A stretch of 31,964 bases of DNA from Polyangiaceae bacterium (GCA_025936205.1 JAICTU010000028.1:1-31964), one strand, 5' to 3'. Shown: positions 18,401 through 25,910, numbered from the stretch's first letter. Notes: a model not told the origin generated them from the sequence alone. Program-made: numbers and translations.

Positions 18401-18570
18401 CCCTCGGCGTCGGGGCCTATGCAGAGGAGCGAGACGTCTCCCGCCACGCGCAAGGCGCGCAGCGCGGCCGTCTCATTCTGGCGTCCGCAGCCGAGGCTCA
18501 GGGAGAGTGCCAGCAAAGAAAGCCCGCTCCCGAACCAACTCGGCGGGAACGGTGGGCGAAATGGCTTCAA
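15466..18570 (-). CDS. Large secreted lipoprotein-like protein of unknown function
   Basis: 1034 residues. The start is TTG at 18570, overlapping the previous stop (TTGA), with GGAGA seven bases upstream; no other start precedes the signal sequence. Residues ~14-28 form a hydrophobic signal ending LSLGC, a lipobox-like site with C28 as the likely lipidated residue, although the -3/-2 residues are not ideal. The mature part is rich in beta-type segments that resemble propeller blades (DDSRLYVADSQAPVIHVLDA, SGQIAVVDVEDLDADCRRP, LGQLLITDGTAAGITFLNIA) and has scattered Cys, including a cluster with CVNDCSPL and CSANCPTNAEGR. No enzyme motif is seen. It pairs with the preceding gene, which has the same layout, and both probably sit on the cell surface or in the periplasm. 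Function is unknown. Confidence 0.9.
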   Translation of the reverse strand: MKPFRPPFPPSWFGSGLSLLALSLSLGCGRQNETAALRALRVAGDVSLLCIGPDAEGRLTQGLDRGECPDFEHAPGSAEQRHLMALVTQPSTGEVAAVDVTATPIKVFDYEPTQPGYSFMPVGAEPTALVTTPGGIASFVAVGETGREGIFGLPSSCISPRPADAPLRDLRSWPACRLPSAPGPMTLLTDPAVDDDLDPATAPRVRERCSASYVDPEELVGAAPAAAREECPADLAREGGPPGRRKIAVTLPALSEIWVLDAQELLDRTPGSFDACVPEKTVVLRAETPDQSERIPSDLQPSSPSCVPIGYDHGPAPVNVRPWPADLALADDSRLYVADSQAPVIHVLDAGDPCTLESLPALYPLSYTDPGAVITTRKVAVSSLTPKGKRFVYAVDDSSTSTAGSLIPFDVSPGSSERTPLVRARAPFTPSEPPDRIFLPRDVADVEFAYVDFNPASDPVTGIAIEGVSCEPNPLIPSDFPAAKYRPSADRTAGARPANLRGTFAYAALHSGQIAVVDVEDLDADCRRPVVVNPTSVENAGGCKDDDPSVGPAGYMSNSIPTVSAELSCNVVVPHRARGRNFFSNPPYGNSAGLLAFPSLTLSDGRSVVPDQSDEGVNQPKMLGLPYVAGQEEEIYVGPLQYKTSDSPSHLELDPTKADRASLLLSYEEPRAFIPNEEFTATYEGVVRAERDGIFRAPAEGSSVGTVEDGPNASFCSGGVQDLDLTAEVGRSLSVSDPNSLGTFSRDHADFVQITGPLLEEDDAYWRAGGAQCGAELFDEGDQGNELQGRPLCQQFFGTPQLPLTYRDLRIVAASEDSLTVEPREATGERRNSEIRRRRLMQFVSCCFPEPTTYVIRAGNQWVIRGSSSGVQHHVRTDPSSHRCVNDCSPLTQRLSGRAFEISCSANCPTNAEGRLSVGRASANDFVCVADDTTGGVQPGQPGSECVFQSITSRLAFYRGLTPTKRDTRFRWQMSDGFGPLSISLTSSSTLGVSTPRSLLALPQLGQLLITDGTAAGITFLNIASPNFTATTIY

Positions 18571-20279
18571 CGATCGTCTCCGCGTGGTGCCGTGGGGTTG
18601 CCCAGGGCAAGGATCAGAGTCCCAAAGCTGGCGTGCCGAGCATCCAGATCGATCACTCCGATGTACGAGTCCGTGAAATGCGCCACGTACGCGATCGCGT
18701 GGGCTTCATCAACCACCAGCGCGGTCGGGCCTCTACCGACGGGTACACGCGCGTCGACCACGCGCGCCTCGGGATCGAAGATCGTGACCACGTTCGAATC
18801 GAACGAGGTGAGGAACACGCGCCGCCGCGGCTCACCCCGCTCATCCAGGATCTGCCCGACGCTGACCCGCGAAGGCCCGTCATCCATCGCCACCAGATCG
18901 GAGATCAGCAGCCGATCGTTGGACGGAGTCGCGCGGCGGATCGAGGCGGTGCTGCCGATCAGCAAAGACCCGGGCGCGGAAAGCGTGGAGCTGACCAGAG
19001 CGCGGTTCGCCAGATACACCGGCAACGGCATGCGCGCGCACTCGCCCAGACAGTTCAGATCAGCACCACAGCCGTTCTCGCACTCTCGCCGGGCCGAGTC
19101 GTCACTGGCGATGGCGCGAACGTCGTTGCTCTGCGTCGTGGTGATCACGTCCACCACTGCACGTCCCAGAAACGGTTGGCCCGTGGGAGAATCGGTCTGG
19201 TCGAAGTAACGCAGCAGTTGCACGAAAGAAGAGCCCCGAAATGTCACCCAGTACCCGGGTTGGTAGCCGAGCTGTCTGGAGCCGCCCGGGGCGCGATCCA
19301 GGAGGGCGGCGCGGGGGATCGGTACGGCGCTGATGTGCACCGGCCGCCCGCCGAGGTCTTCGAGAACGTACGAAAGCTTGGGACCACCTGCGGCGCCTTC
19401 AGCCCAGTCATTGGTGAAGAGCGAGATTTTGCCCTCCGTCTGGTGACTGAGGACGATGGTCTCGCCGTCGGTGCTCGCCGCGACGGCGTAGGGTTCGATC
19501 GGCAGTCCGGAACCGGACGGAGTCTGCTCGTTGGAGTCGTCTCCGCGGCGATGGTTCGCGTCGCAGTCGCGGCCCTTGCCTTGGCCGCACTCCAGCTCCC
19601 TTCCACTCCCGGGAGTCACGCCCGCCGGCACGTCCATCCAGTGCAAGGTTGCATCACTGCGAACCGGCACGAACAGGCGCCCTCCTTCCACGGTGCTGGG
19701 GCGATAGATCAGATCGGTGGCGAACGCGCCGATGCCGACGCTGTCGAGTAACAGCTGCGGATTGCGGTTCTCGACCGCGCCGCAGAGTCCGGGCTGGATC
19801 AGTCGGTCACCGACACTCTGCACTCCGAGGCCGCGACACACGTCGCGAGTGCCGGCGTCCATGCACCAGTAGGTCCCACCGACGCCCAACGCGGCCCCAT
19901 CCGCGTTCGCAGGCGTATCGCAGATCTCGCCTGAACCGGCGCAGTCGGAGTCCAGGTTACACGCCCGAGGCAACAACTCGCGCAGGCGTGAGGCGTCGTA
20001 GGCCTGAATAGATCCCGCGTTGAATTGCAGATCCCAGTCGCTGTTGGCCACGTACAGGCGATCCCCGTCGGGGCTCAGCGCGAGCCCAGTCGGGAAGTAG
20101 ATGCGGTCGAGCGGCGGCTCGCGCCCATCGTCTGGCTTGAAGCAGCCGAGCGCGCTGAGGCTGAACGCGAAGCAAGCCCAACCCCGCAGCCGCGCAGCAG
20201 TTGACCGGCGATCTGACGAGCCGTGACTCGCACACCATCGAGAAAGAAAAAGGGGCGCCGTTCGGCGCTCGCGCAACAT
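18567..20279 (-). CDS. Secreted beta-propeller-like lipoprotein, Cys-rich
   Basis: 570 residues from the ATG at 20279. The signal has a long basic n-region (~32 residues), a hydrophobic core and a lipobox-like LSALGC with C46. It is followed by a YVTN/NHL-style blade (FPTGLALSPDGDRLYVANSD). Similar blades near the C-terminus read NVVTIFDPEARVVDARVPVG and GPTALVVDEAHAIAYVAHFT. Cys-rich inserts (CNLDSDCAGSGEICD and CENGCGADLNCLGEC) resemble the disulfide-rich modules common in myxobacterial surface proteins. It ends in TTGA overlap with the next lipoprotein gene, so both are probably made together and exported together. It is the first gene of the run leading through mutS. A near-palindrome (20287-20300, one mismatch) lies just upstream of the start. 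Ligand and function are unknown. Confidence 0.9.
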   Translation of the reverse strand: MLRERRTAPLFLSRWCASHGSSDRRSTAARLRGWACFAFSLSALGCFKPDDGREPPLDRIYFPTGLALSPDGDRLYVANSDWDLQFNAGSIQAYDASRLRELLPRACNLDSDCAGSGEICDTPANADGAALGVGGTYWCMDAGTRDVCRGLGVQSVGDRLIQPGLCGAVENRNPQLLLDSVGIGAFATDLIYRPSTVEGGRLFVPVRSDATLHWMDVPAGVTPGSGRELECGQGKGRDCDANHRRGDDSNEQTPSGSGLPIEPYAVAASTDGETIVLSHQTEGKISLFTNDWAEGAAGGPKLSYVLEDLGGRPVHISAVPIPRAALLDRAPGGSRQLGYQPGYWVTFRGSSFVQLLRYFDQTDSPTGQPFLGRAVVDVITTTQSNDVRAIASDDSARRECENGCGADLNCLGECARMPLPVYLANRALVSSTLSAPGSLLIGSTASIRRATPSNDRLLISDLVAMDDGPSRVSVGQILDERGEPRRRVFLTSFDSNVVTIFDPEARVVDARVPVGRGPTALVVDEAHAIAYVAHFTDSYIGVIDLDARHASFGTLILALGNPTAPRGDDR

Positions 20280-20698
20280 TTGCGGCGGAGACTAGTGTCC
20301 CGATTTCAAACCCACAATGCCAGATTCCGCCGGGGTCAATTCGCGCGCAACGCTACTGCAGTTGCCGTGTAGACATGACCCGAGGCGCCACGCCCACAGC
20401 TCGTCAGACAGACGCGCTTCCCCGCTGTCGAGCACCTGCGAAAATCACTCGCGGGGCCGCCTCGAGGACGCCCAGCAGCCTGGCGGGCGCAGCGCCTGCT
20501 CGCTGCGCGGGACGGCGTGGCAGCCGTGGCTCGAGTCAACCGGGGAACCCGGGGTCCACTGCGGGGCGGTCGGCCGCGCGCCGCGCTCAGAAACCGGCCC
20601 CCGGACCGCTCAGAAACGGCCGGGCGCTGTGCGAGCGACACCCGGCCGAAAACGGGCTTCGGCGACGGCTATTCTGGAAGAAAAGCAAAAAAGAGCGA
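20280..20698. other. Gene-free intergenic stretch
   Basis: About 420 bp between the start of the lipoprotein operon and the end of the small minus-strand gene. Open frames here are Arg/Pro/Ser-rich and lack any recognisable motif or ribosome site. A TTGACC hexamer on the minus strand (20334-20339) could be a -35 element for the lipoprotein operon, but no good -10 follows it. A short inverted repeat GCCGAA/TTCGGC lies at 20645-20663. An AT-rich patch (20680-20697) follows the small gene's stop and gives a T-rich tract on its transcript, a weak terminator candidate without a strong hairpin. Confidence 0.55.
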
Positions 20699-20911
20699 CT
20701 AGAGATCTACGACCACAACGCCACGCTGCTGATCCTCATCAGCCTCGGGCTCTTTGGCCGGTGGATAGACGTCCAGCGGCAGCTCAATGCGCGGCTGCTT
20801 GGCGTCCGTCTTCCTCCGCTGTGCTTCCTCGCGCCTGCGAATCTGCTCGATGATGAACGGGGGTAACATCGGCGGCCTTTTTCTAGCGGAGCGCGGGCCC
20901 CGCGGGGGCAT
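20699..20911 (-). CDS. Small conserved-looking protein of unknown function
   Basis: 70 residues from the ATG at 20911, chosen because GAGAGGA lies 8 nt upstream. An alternative ATG at 20869 (56 residues, AAGG upstream) begins right at the best-looking core, MLPPFIIEQIRRREEAQRR. The core has a short hydrophobic start (PPFIIEQI), a charged helix, an ELPLDVYPP segment, an acidic stretch (EPEADEDQQ), and a hydrophobic end GVVVVDL. I recall similar short proteins with a PFIIEQIRRRE-type start and VVVIDL-type end in related bacteria, but no function is known to me. It has no signal peptide or membrane span. The coding pattern stands out from the non-coding surroundings. Confidence 0.72.
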   Translation of the reverse strand: MPPRGPRSARKRPPMLPPFIIEQIRRREEAQRRKTDAKQPRIELPLDVYPPAKEPEADEDQQRGVVVVDL

Positions 20912-20920
20912 CAGACAGGT

Positions 20921-20936
20921 CCTCTCTTTCGAGAGG
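20921..20936 (-). promoter_or_regulatory. Hairpin that buries the ribosome binding site of the small gene
   Basis: On the minus strand CCTCTC-GAAA-GAGAGG forms a perfect 6-bp stem with a GAAA tetraloop. Its 3' arm GAGAGG is the Shine-Dalgarno of the ATG at 20911. Folding would hide the ribosome site, so the element could act as a translational switch such as a thermometer or protein-binding site. Pairing is seen in the sequence; the regulatory role is inferred. Confidence 0.5.
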
Positions 20937-21016
20937 CTCTGCCTTCCCATGGAAACAATTTCCGCGGGATGATCGTATCGAGCTGGCATTATCCTGGCTA
21001 GACACGATCTCCTGAT

Positions 21017-21044
21017 AATCTACATCGGCATCCAGTACGGTCAA
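21017..21044 (-). promoter_or_regulatory. Candidate sigma70-type promoter for the small gene
   Basis: On the minus strand TTGACC (21044-21039) and TAGATT (21022-21017) are separated by 16 bp. They match the consensus at 5 of 6 and 4 of 6 positions. The start point would fall near 21010, giving a leader of about 100 nt that contains the SD-covering hairpin. The whole stretch is visibly less GC-rich than the flanking genes. Confidence 0.35.
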
Positions 21045-21090
21045 GTTCCAGTGAAGGCTGGATTCCCACTTCGCCCTTCCAATCACCCGC

Positions 21091-22659
21091 ATGGGTGCAT
21101 GGCCCGGCATGCTCGCTGATCCGGCTGGAAAGTCCTCGATTCACGGTTTTTTGATGGGCCGCCGTGTGACGGGTTTCTGGCGGAGCGGCCGCCCCAGCTG
21201 TTCTGAAGCCGAGCACAGGCGAACGGTCGGTGCGTTGCGTTGCCACGGCGGTAGCCGCCCGCAGCTCAGCCTCCGGACCGCGCGCTGCGTCCTCAGCTTG
21301 GTCTGCTTCTGCCTCTGCTTCTCGGTAGGCTCGGCACGCGCTGCGTTTGCCCCCGACGATCGAGGCTGGGAGGGTTGCAGTGAGCTCGTGGCCCTCGCTC
21401 GCTCGCAGTTGGGAGATGCGCGGGTGAGAGTGGTGTCCAGCCTCGACTACTCGCTGCTCGAGCCGCGAGACGCCATTTTGTTTCTCCACCCGGAGGTGGA
21501 GATTCGTTTCCACGCGGTCGCCGCCTTCCTGGGCGCAGGCGGCAGGGCGGCCGTGGTCGACGACTACGGCAAGGCGGCGCCGCTGCTCGAGCGATTCCAT
21601 ATTCACCGCGCCAACGCACCAGCGTTGCCGTCGCTACTGTTGCAGGGTAATCCCAATCTGCCCATTGCGATCCCGGCACCGGCGGACTCTTCGGAAAATG
21701 AGCCCAGCGATCACCTCACGCTGCGCGGTGTCGATCAGGTGGTCACCAATCATCCCACCGCGCTCCGTCTCGAAACCGGCATCGAGCTCACACGCTTGCT
21801 GCTGCTGCCGGCGGGTGGCGAACCGGCTGCGCTGCTCGCGGTGACCGGCGTGATCGGTGACGCCAAGGCCTGTGGCCTCGCGCCGGGCGTGCCCGCGGAG
21901 CGCACTCCGCTCGGGCATTGCGGCCGCCTGCTCGCCATGGGCGATCCTTCGGCCTTCATCAACCTGATGTTGCACTATCCGGGCAACCGCAACTTCGCGC
22001 GGGGCCTGGTCAACTATTTGGTCGAAGACGACACCTGGGGCCGCCGCGGAGGCAATCTCTACGTGCTCACCGGGAGCTTTCGTCAGAGCGGCAGCTATGG
22101 CGACTCCGAAGGTTGGCGCCAGGCGCTGATCGAGCGCCAATCGGCCCTGCTCGACTGGTTCGAAGATCTGCGGACTCATGGCCTGCCGGAGCCGCTGAGC
22201 ATTGCCTTGGCGGCGGCGGCGGCCCTGAGCGTCTGTATTTGGACGGCGCTCGCCGGCGGGCAACTTTACGTCCCGCTCGCGCCGGGCTATGCGCGGCCCG
22301 TCCCGGTGTCGGCTCAGGGTGGCTTTGCGGGACGATTCGCCGTGCTGTCTGCCGCTTCCACCGATCGTTCGCTGTTGCTGCTCGAGCTGAAGCAAACTCT
22401 GGAGGCGAGCTTGTGCCAGCGCCTGAATCTGCCGAACGCCAATCCTGCCGCCCTGGCCGATGCGGCCGGGCAACGGCGCCTGCTGCGGCCTGACTCGGCG
22501 CGCGAGCTGCAACGCTTGCTCCGGCGCCTCGGCGCGGCAGAGCTCGCGCTGCTCAGCCGGCGGCGCTTGAACGTATCCGAGCGAGCTTTGCGCGGGCTAC
22601 AGACCAGCGCGCAGTCGCTGCTCGAGGAAATTGAACGACCAGGAGGAGGCCCAGCGTGA
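21091..22659 (+). CDS. DUF4350-type membrane protein of a MoxR gene cluster
   Basis: Up to 522 residues. The start is uncertain: the hydrophobic signal or anchor (CVLSLVCFCLCFSVG) is only at ~66-80, so a start at 21154 (ATG) or 21235 (TTG) may be the true one; none has a clear SD. After the signal comes a DUF4350-like domain: a sequence predicting rapid strand/helix alternation (VRVVSSLDYSLLEPRDAILF), then a GGRAAVVDDYG segment and a helix (APLLERFHIH). A second membrane span lies at ~368-388 (LSIALAAAAALSVCIWTALA), followed by a helical cytoplasmic tail. It ends in a 4-bp GTGA overlap with moxR. DUF4350 proteins commonly accompany MoxR ATPases and DUF58 proteins; their biochemical role is not established. 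Confidence 0.85.
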   Translation: MGAWPGMLADPAGKSSIHGFLMGRRVTGFWRSGRPSCSEAEHRRTVGALRCHGGSRPQLSLRTARCVLSLVCFCLCFSVGSARAAFAPDDRGWEGCSELVALARSQLGDARVRVVSSLDYSLLEPRDAILFLHPEVEIRFHAVAAFLGAGGRAAVVDDYGKAAPLLERFHIHRANAPALPSLLLQGNPNLPIAIPAPADSSENEPSDHLTLRGVDQVVTNHPTALRLETGIELTRLLLLPAGGEPAALLAVTGVIGDAKACGLAPGVPAERTPLGHCGRLLAMGDPSAFINLMLHYPGNRNFARGLVNYLVEDDTWGRRGGNLYVLTGSFRQSGSYGDSEGWRQALIERQSALLDWFEDLRTHGLPEPLSIALAAAAALSVCIWTALAGGQLYVPLAPGYARPVPVSAQGGFAGRFAVLSAASTDRSLLLLELKQTLEASLCQRLNLPNANPAALADAAGQRRLLRPDSARELQRLLRRLGAAELALLSRRRLNVSERALRGLQTSAQSLLEEIERPGGGPA

Positions 22660-23627
22660 CCGCCGCGCTCAGTACGGATGAACTAGAGGCTGCCCGGCAG
22701 ACGCTCGCCGACGTGCGCGCTGCCGTAGCAGAGGTCTTCATCGGAGATCTGGCTCCGGTCGACATGCTGTTCGTCAGCTTGCTCGCTCGCGGCCATCTGC
22801 TGCTCGAAGGCGTGCCCGGCGTGGCCAAGACAACGCTCGTCAAGGCCTTCGCCACCGCGCTCGGTTGTTCGGTACGGCGCATCCAGTTCACGCCGGATCT
22901 CTTGCCGGCCGACATCACCGGCACCTACGTCCTCAATCCGCGCACGGGAGACTTCTCCTTCCGAGCCGGCCCGATCTTTGCGAACATCGTGTTGGCCGAC
23001 GAGATCAACCGTGCTCCCGCCAAGACCCAGTCAGCGCTGCTGGAGGCAATGCAGGAAGGGCAAGTCACGGTGGAGGGGCAGCGTTTCGAGCTACCGCAGC
23101 CATTCGTGGTCCTCGCGACGCAGAACCCACTCGACTTGGCTGGCACCTATCCCCTGCCGGAGGCCCAGGTGGATCGCTTCCTGGTGCAGGTCCGCCTGGG
23201 CTATCCATCGCGCACGGACGAAGTGCGCATGCTGCGCGCCCACGGCGTCGGCACCCCGGAGGCGCGCGCCGTCTCATCGATCAGCGCGCTGAACCGGCTG
23301 CAGGCCGTCGCGGCTCGCATCCACGTGGAGGATGACCTGTGCGAATACGCCGTCGCGCTCAGCGAGTATACGCGCAATGATCCGAAGGTCGTGCTCGGGG
23401 CTTCGCCGCGCGCCAGCCTGGGCTTGCTCAGGGCCGCCAAGGGCCACGCGATGCTATCGGGGCGCGCTTATTTGACTCCTGACGACATTCGCGCAGTCGC
23501 CGCCGGGGTGCTCGCACACCGACTGGTGGTGGCGCCCGACCTGGAAGACGACGCTGCCGTGCGCGCGAGCGTGGTCGCCGCGGCCTTGCGCGATGTGCGC
23601 TATCGCCGCTCGGTGCGGCCCGTTTGA
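22656..23627 (+). CDS. MoxR-family AAA+ ATPase
   Basis: 323 residues, GTG start overlapping the DUF4350 stop (GTGA), with AGGAGG about 9 nt upstream. Walker A GVPGVAKTT is at 52-60 (K58), Walker B IVLADEINRAP at 111-121 (D115, E116), and sensor 1 ATQNP at 155-158 (N157). EAQVDRFLVQVRLGYP and the lid domain (GASPRASLGLLRAAKGHAML) are typical of MoxR. MoxR proteins are ATP-driven chaperones that work with DUF58 and von Willebrand A proteins in metal insertion, complex maturation or envelope stress. The usual DUF58 partner is not next to it but starts at 29426, so the cluster appears interrupted. Confidence 0.95.
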   Translation: MTAALSTDELEAARQTLADVRAAVAEVFIGDLAPVDMLFVSLLARGHLLLEGVPGVAKTTLVKAFATALGCSVRRIQFTPDLLPADITGTYVLNPRTGDFSFRAGPIFANIVLADEINRAPAKTQSALLEAMQEGQVTVEGQRFELPQPFVVLATQNPLDLAGTYPLPEAQVDRFLVQVRLGYPSRTDEVRMLRAHGVGTPEARAVSSISALNRLQAVAARIHVEDDLCEYAVALSEYTRNDPKVVLGASPRASLGLLRAAKGHAMLSGRAYLTPDDIRAVAAGVLAHRLVVAPDLEDDAAVRASVVAAALRDVRYRRSVRPV

Positions 23628-23628
23628 A

Positions 23629-23645
23629 CGGAGCCGGGGGCTCCG
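23629..23645. terminator. Hairpin between convergent moxR and neuC
   Basis: CGGAGCC and GGCTCCG form a perfect 7-bp stem around GGG in the 26-bp gap between the two convergent stop codons. No T-run follows on either strand, so if it terminates transcription it is not a classical intrinsic terminator. Its position makes a bidirectional end-of-transcript role plausible. Confidence 0.45.
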
Positions 23646-23653
23646 GCGCTGAC

Positions 23654-24862
23654 TCAGACGAAGGCGGCAGGCGGATCGCTGGAGAGCGGGGCCCTGGGGA
23701 TCGGGGGCACCGGGATATCGCGAAACGCCTTCTGCACCGGTGTCTGCCAGAGCTCCGCGCGCTCCAGCTGGCGGCGGAATCGGACGTGGCTGTCGCCCTG
23801 GCCCCATTCGCGTACCGGGCGGAGATTCCGCTGCGAGCTAGCGCTGGCGATCGCTTCCAGGATGGCGGCGCGATCGCCCGGCACGTGCAAGATCTGCGGA
23901 TTGTTCGTGCGTCCATCCTGGCGGGGCCCGACGTTGACCGTGGGCGTCCCGTAATAGGGCGCCTCGCGAATGCCCATGCTGGAGTTGCCGAGCACCAGCT
24001 GAGCGTGGCGCAGCAACACCAGCGCCGCCTCGAAGCGCAGCGAGGGGAACATGCGCACGCGCGGCTGGTTCGGAAACACGTCCAGGTAGTGCTGCAGGAT
24101 GATCTCGCTGCCCTCGTCGTTATTTGGATAAATGACGACCCAGTTGCGCTGCGAGTCGAGCACGGCGCGCGTCAGCTCGCGCACTTCATCGCGCAGCGTG
24201 CCGAGGCCCGTGGTGACCGGATGATACGCCAGGATGCCGTAATCCTCGAACCCGATCTGGTAGTGCGCCTTCACATCCTCGAGCTTGGGCAGCTCAGGCG
24301 AGGTCATGATGTCGATGTCGGGCGAGCCGATCACAAACACGGCTTCCGGATCCTCGCCGAGCTGCACCAGGCGCCGCCGCGCTTCGGCATTGGACACGAA
24401 GTGCAGGTGACTCATCTTGCTCACCGAATGACGGATCAGGCCGTCGACCGTGCCGGAGAGCTCTCCGCCCTCGATGTGAGCCACCAGCACGTTGTTCAGC
24501 GAGCCCACGATGGCACCGGCCAGTGCCTCCGAACGGTCGCCGTGCACCACGATCAGGTCCGGCTGGATCAGACGCACGTACTGACCGAATCCGAGGATGG
24601 TCGTACCCAGCGCCTGATCCATGGTGCCGCCCGAGCTGTGATTGATGAAGCGATACACGTTCGGGAAGTTGCACTTCTCGAACTCCAGCACCGTGAACCC
24701 ATATTTCGGGTCCATGTGCATGCCGGTCGCGAAGATATGCACCTCGAAGCGCGGCGGCTCCTGAAGCAGCGTGCGGATCAGCGACTTCAGCTTGCCGAAA
24801 TCGGCGCGCGTCCCCGACAGGAAAACGATTTTACGTCTTTCGCTGGAACCGCCTTCAGCCAC
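23654..24862 (-). CDS. neuC: UDP-GlcNAc 2-epimerase (hydrolysing), NeuC/LegG type
   Basis: 402 residues, GTG start with GGAG eight bases upstream, overlapping the neuB stop by 8 bp. The protein opens with KIVFLSGTRADFGKLKSL (N-terminal GT-B Rossmann half). HGDRSEAL (107-114) and HIEGGELSGTVD (129-140), followed by IRHSVSKMSHLHF, are hallmarks of the NeuC/LegG/SiaA group. NSSMGIREAPYYGTPTVNVG in the second half is the UDP-binding region. NeuC turns UDP-GlcNAc into ManNAc plus UDP, the first step to N-acetylneuraminate. LegG does the same on UDP-diacetylbacillosamine. The two cannot be separated by eye. The lack of other legionaminate genes nearby mildly favours NeuC. The cytoplasmic enzyme supplies the neighbouring synthase. 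Confidence 0.9.
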   Translation of the reverse strand: MAEGGSSERRKIVFLSGTRADFGKLKSLIRTLLQEPPRFEVHIFATGMHMDPKYGFTVLEFEKCNFPNVYRFINHSSGGTMDQALGTTILGFGQYVRLIQPDLIVVHGDRSEALAGAIVGSLNNVLVAHIEGGELSGTVDGLIRHSVSKMSHLHFVSNAEARRRLVQLGEDPEAVFVIGSPDIDIMTSPELPKLEDVKAHYQIGFEDYGILAYHPVTTGLGTLRDEVRELTRAVLDSQRNWVVIYPNNDEGSEIILQHYLDVFPNQPRVRMFPSLRFEAALVLLRHAQLVLGNSSMGIREAPYYGTPTVNVGPRQDGRTNNPQILHVPGDRAAILEAIASASSQRNLRPVREWGQGDSHVRFRRQLERAELWQTPVQKAFRDIPVPPIPRAPLSSDPPAAFV

Positions 24863-25910
24863 CGACGTCGCTCCAGGAGAGCAGGGCGTCCTTGGCGACG
24901 TCGCGCTGGGCGACGCGGCCCAGCACTTCTTCGTAGCGCGTGGCGTGAATCTCGCCCGTGCCAGGCCGCTTGACCCAGAGATTGTCGCGCGTGAACTTCT
25001 CGCCCGCGCGCACCGAGAGCGTGGTCACGACGGAGGCATAGGCAAAGTCGATGGTCGGCTGCTCTTCGGGCAGGATGTTCTTCTCCCCGCCCAGAGCCTC
25101 GAACACTGCGCGCGAGCCGACGATCAGTTCGCGAAGCTCCGCGGGCGTGATCGAGATCGGCACATCCGGTCCGGGCCAGCTCTTGTCCGAGGTGAAATGC
25201 TTCTCCAGCAGCCGCGCCCCGAGCGGCACCGCTGCCAGGCACGTGTAAATGCCGAGCGAGTGGTCGCTGAGGCCGAGCACCGCGCGCGGAAAGCGCTCCG
25301 CCAGCTGCGCCAGCGCGCCCAGCCGGACCTTGGAGTAGGGCGTCGGGTACATCGAAGTGCAATGGAACAGCCCGTACTTCACGCCCCGGCGCTCCAGGAT
25401 CTCGACCGTTCGAGCGACGCTCTCCAGGTTGTTCATGCCCGTGCTGACCAGCACCGGTTTGCCAAAGGAGGCAATGTGGTCGACCAGCGGCGTGTTGTTA
25501 CACTCGCCCGAACCGATCTTGTAAGCGGCCACCCCCATGCGCTCGAGCCGGTTGGCTGCGGCGCGCGAGAAGGGCGTGCTCAGGTAGATGAGGCCCTTGC
25601 TCTCCGTGTACGCTTTCAGCTCGCGCTCGGTCTGTTCATCGAAGGCACAGCGCCTCATGATCTCCAGGATCGATTCCTTGGCGTTGCCCGGGATCACCTT
25701 GCCCGCCGCGGGAACGTATTCATCCTCGATCACGTGCGACTGGAACTTGACGCATTCACAGCCCGCCGCCGCGGCGTCGTCGATCATGCGCCGCGCCGTG
25801 GCGGCGTCCCCCTCGTGATTGATGCCGATCTCGGCGATGACGAAAGGCGGTTGGTCCGGGCCGAGAGCTCTGCTGCCAATCTGCATGACAGGCGCCCGAG
25901 CAAGCTGCAT
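24855..25910 (-). CDS. neuB: N-acetylneuraminate (nonulosonic acid) synthase
   Basis: 351 residues, the usual family length. The TIM-barrel NeuB domain shows AEIGINHEGD (26-35), KFQ (55-57), YLSTPFS, YKIGSGE, VSTGM, HCTSMYPTP, LSDHSLG and EKHFT. The C-terminal SAF/antifreeze-like domain (VRAGEKFTRDNLWVKRPGTG) covers the active site of the partner subunit. It condenses phosphoenolpyruvate with ManNAc (or a related 6-deoxy sugar in LegI/PseI) to the nine-carbon acid. The chosen ATG lies directly against a perfect hairpin and has no SD. ATG 25886 is an alternative start, also without SD. It overlaps neuC by 8 bp, so the two are co-translated, and diverges from neuA. Confidence 0.92.
   Translation of the reverse strand: MQLARAPVMQIGSRALGPDQPPFVIAEIGINHEGDAATARRMIDDAAAAGCECVKFQSHVIEDEYVPAAGKVIPGNAKESILEIMRRCAFDEQTERELKAYTESKGLIYLSTPFSRAAANRLERMGVAAYKIGSGECNNTPLVDHIASFGKPVLVSTGMNNLESVARTVEILERRGVKYGLFHCTSMYPTPYSKVRLGALAQLAERFPRAVLGLSDHSLGIYTCLAAVPLGARLLEKHFTSDKSWPGPDVPISITPAELRELIVGSRAVFEALGGEKNILPEEQPTIDFAYASVVTTLSVRAGEKFTRDNLWVKRPGTGEIHATRYEEVLGRVAQRDVAKDALLSWSDVGG

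Noticed and set aside
20334..20339. TTGACC on the minus strand as a promoter for the lipoprotein operon
   Set aside because: No acceptable -10 hexamer at 16-18 bp, so only mentioned, not called.
20201..20866. 221-residue plus-strand frame spanning the intergenic region
   Set aside because: Ser/Arg/Pro-rich, overlaps both neighbouring minus-strand genes, no ribosome site or recognisable fold.
20883..21110. 75-residue minus-strand frame upstream of the small gene
   Set aside because: Covers the promoter and leader region, no SD, composition unlike the coding neighbours.
23624..24973. 449-residue plus-strand frame opposite neuC
   Set aside because: His/Arg/Gln-rich mirror frame; neuC on the other strand has complete family motifs.
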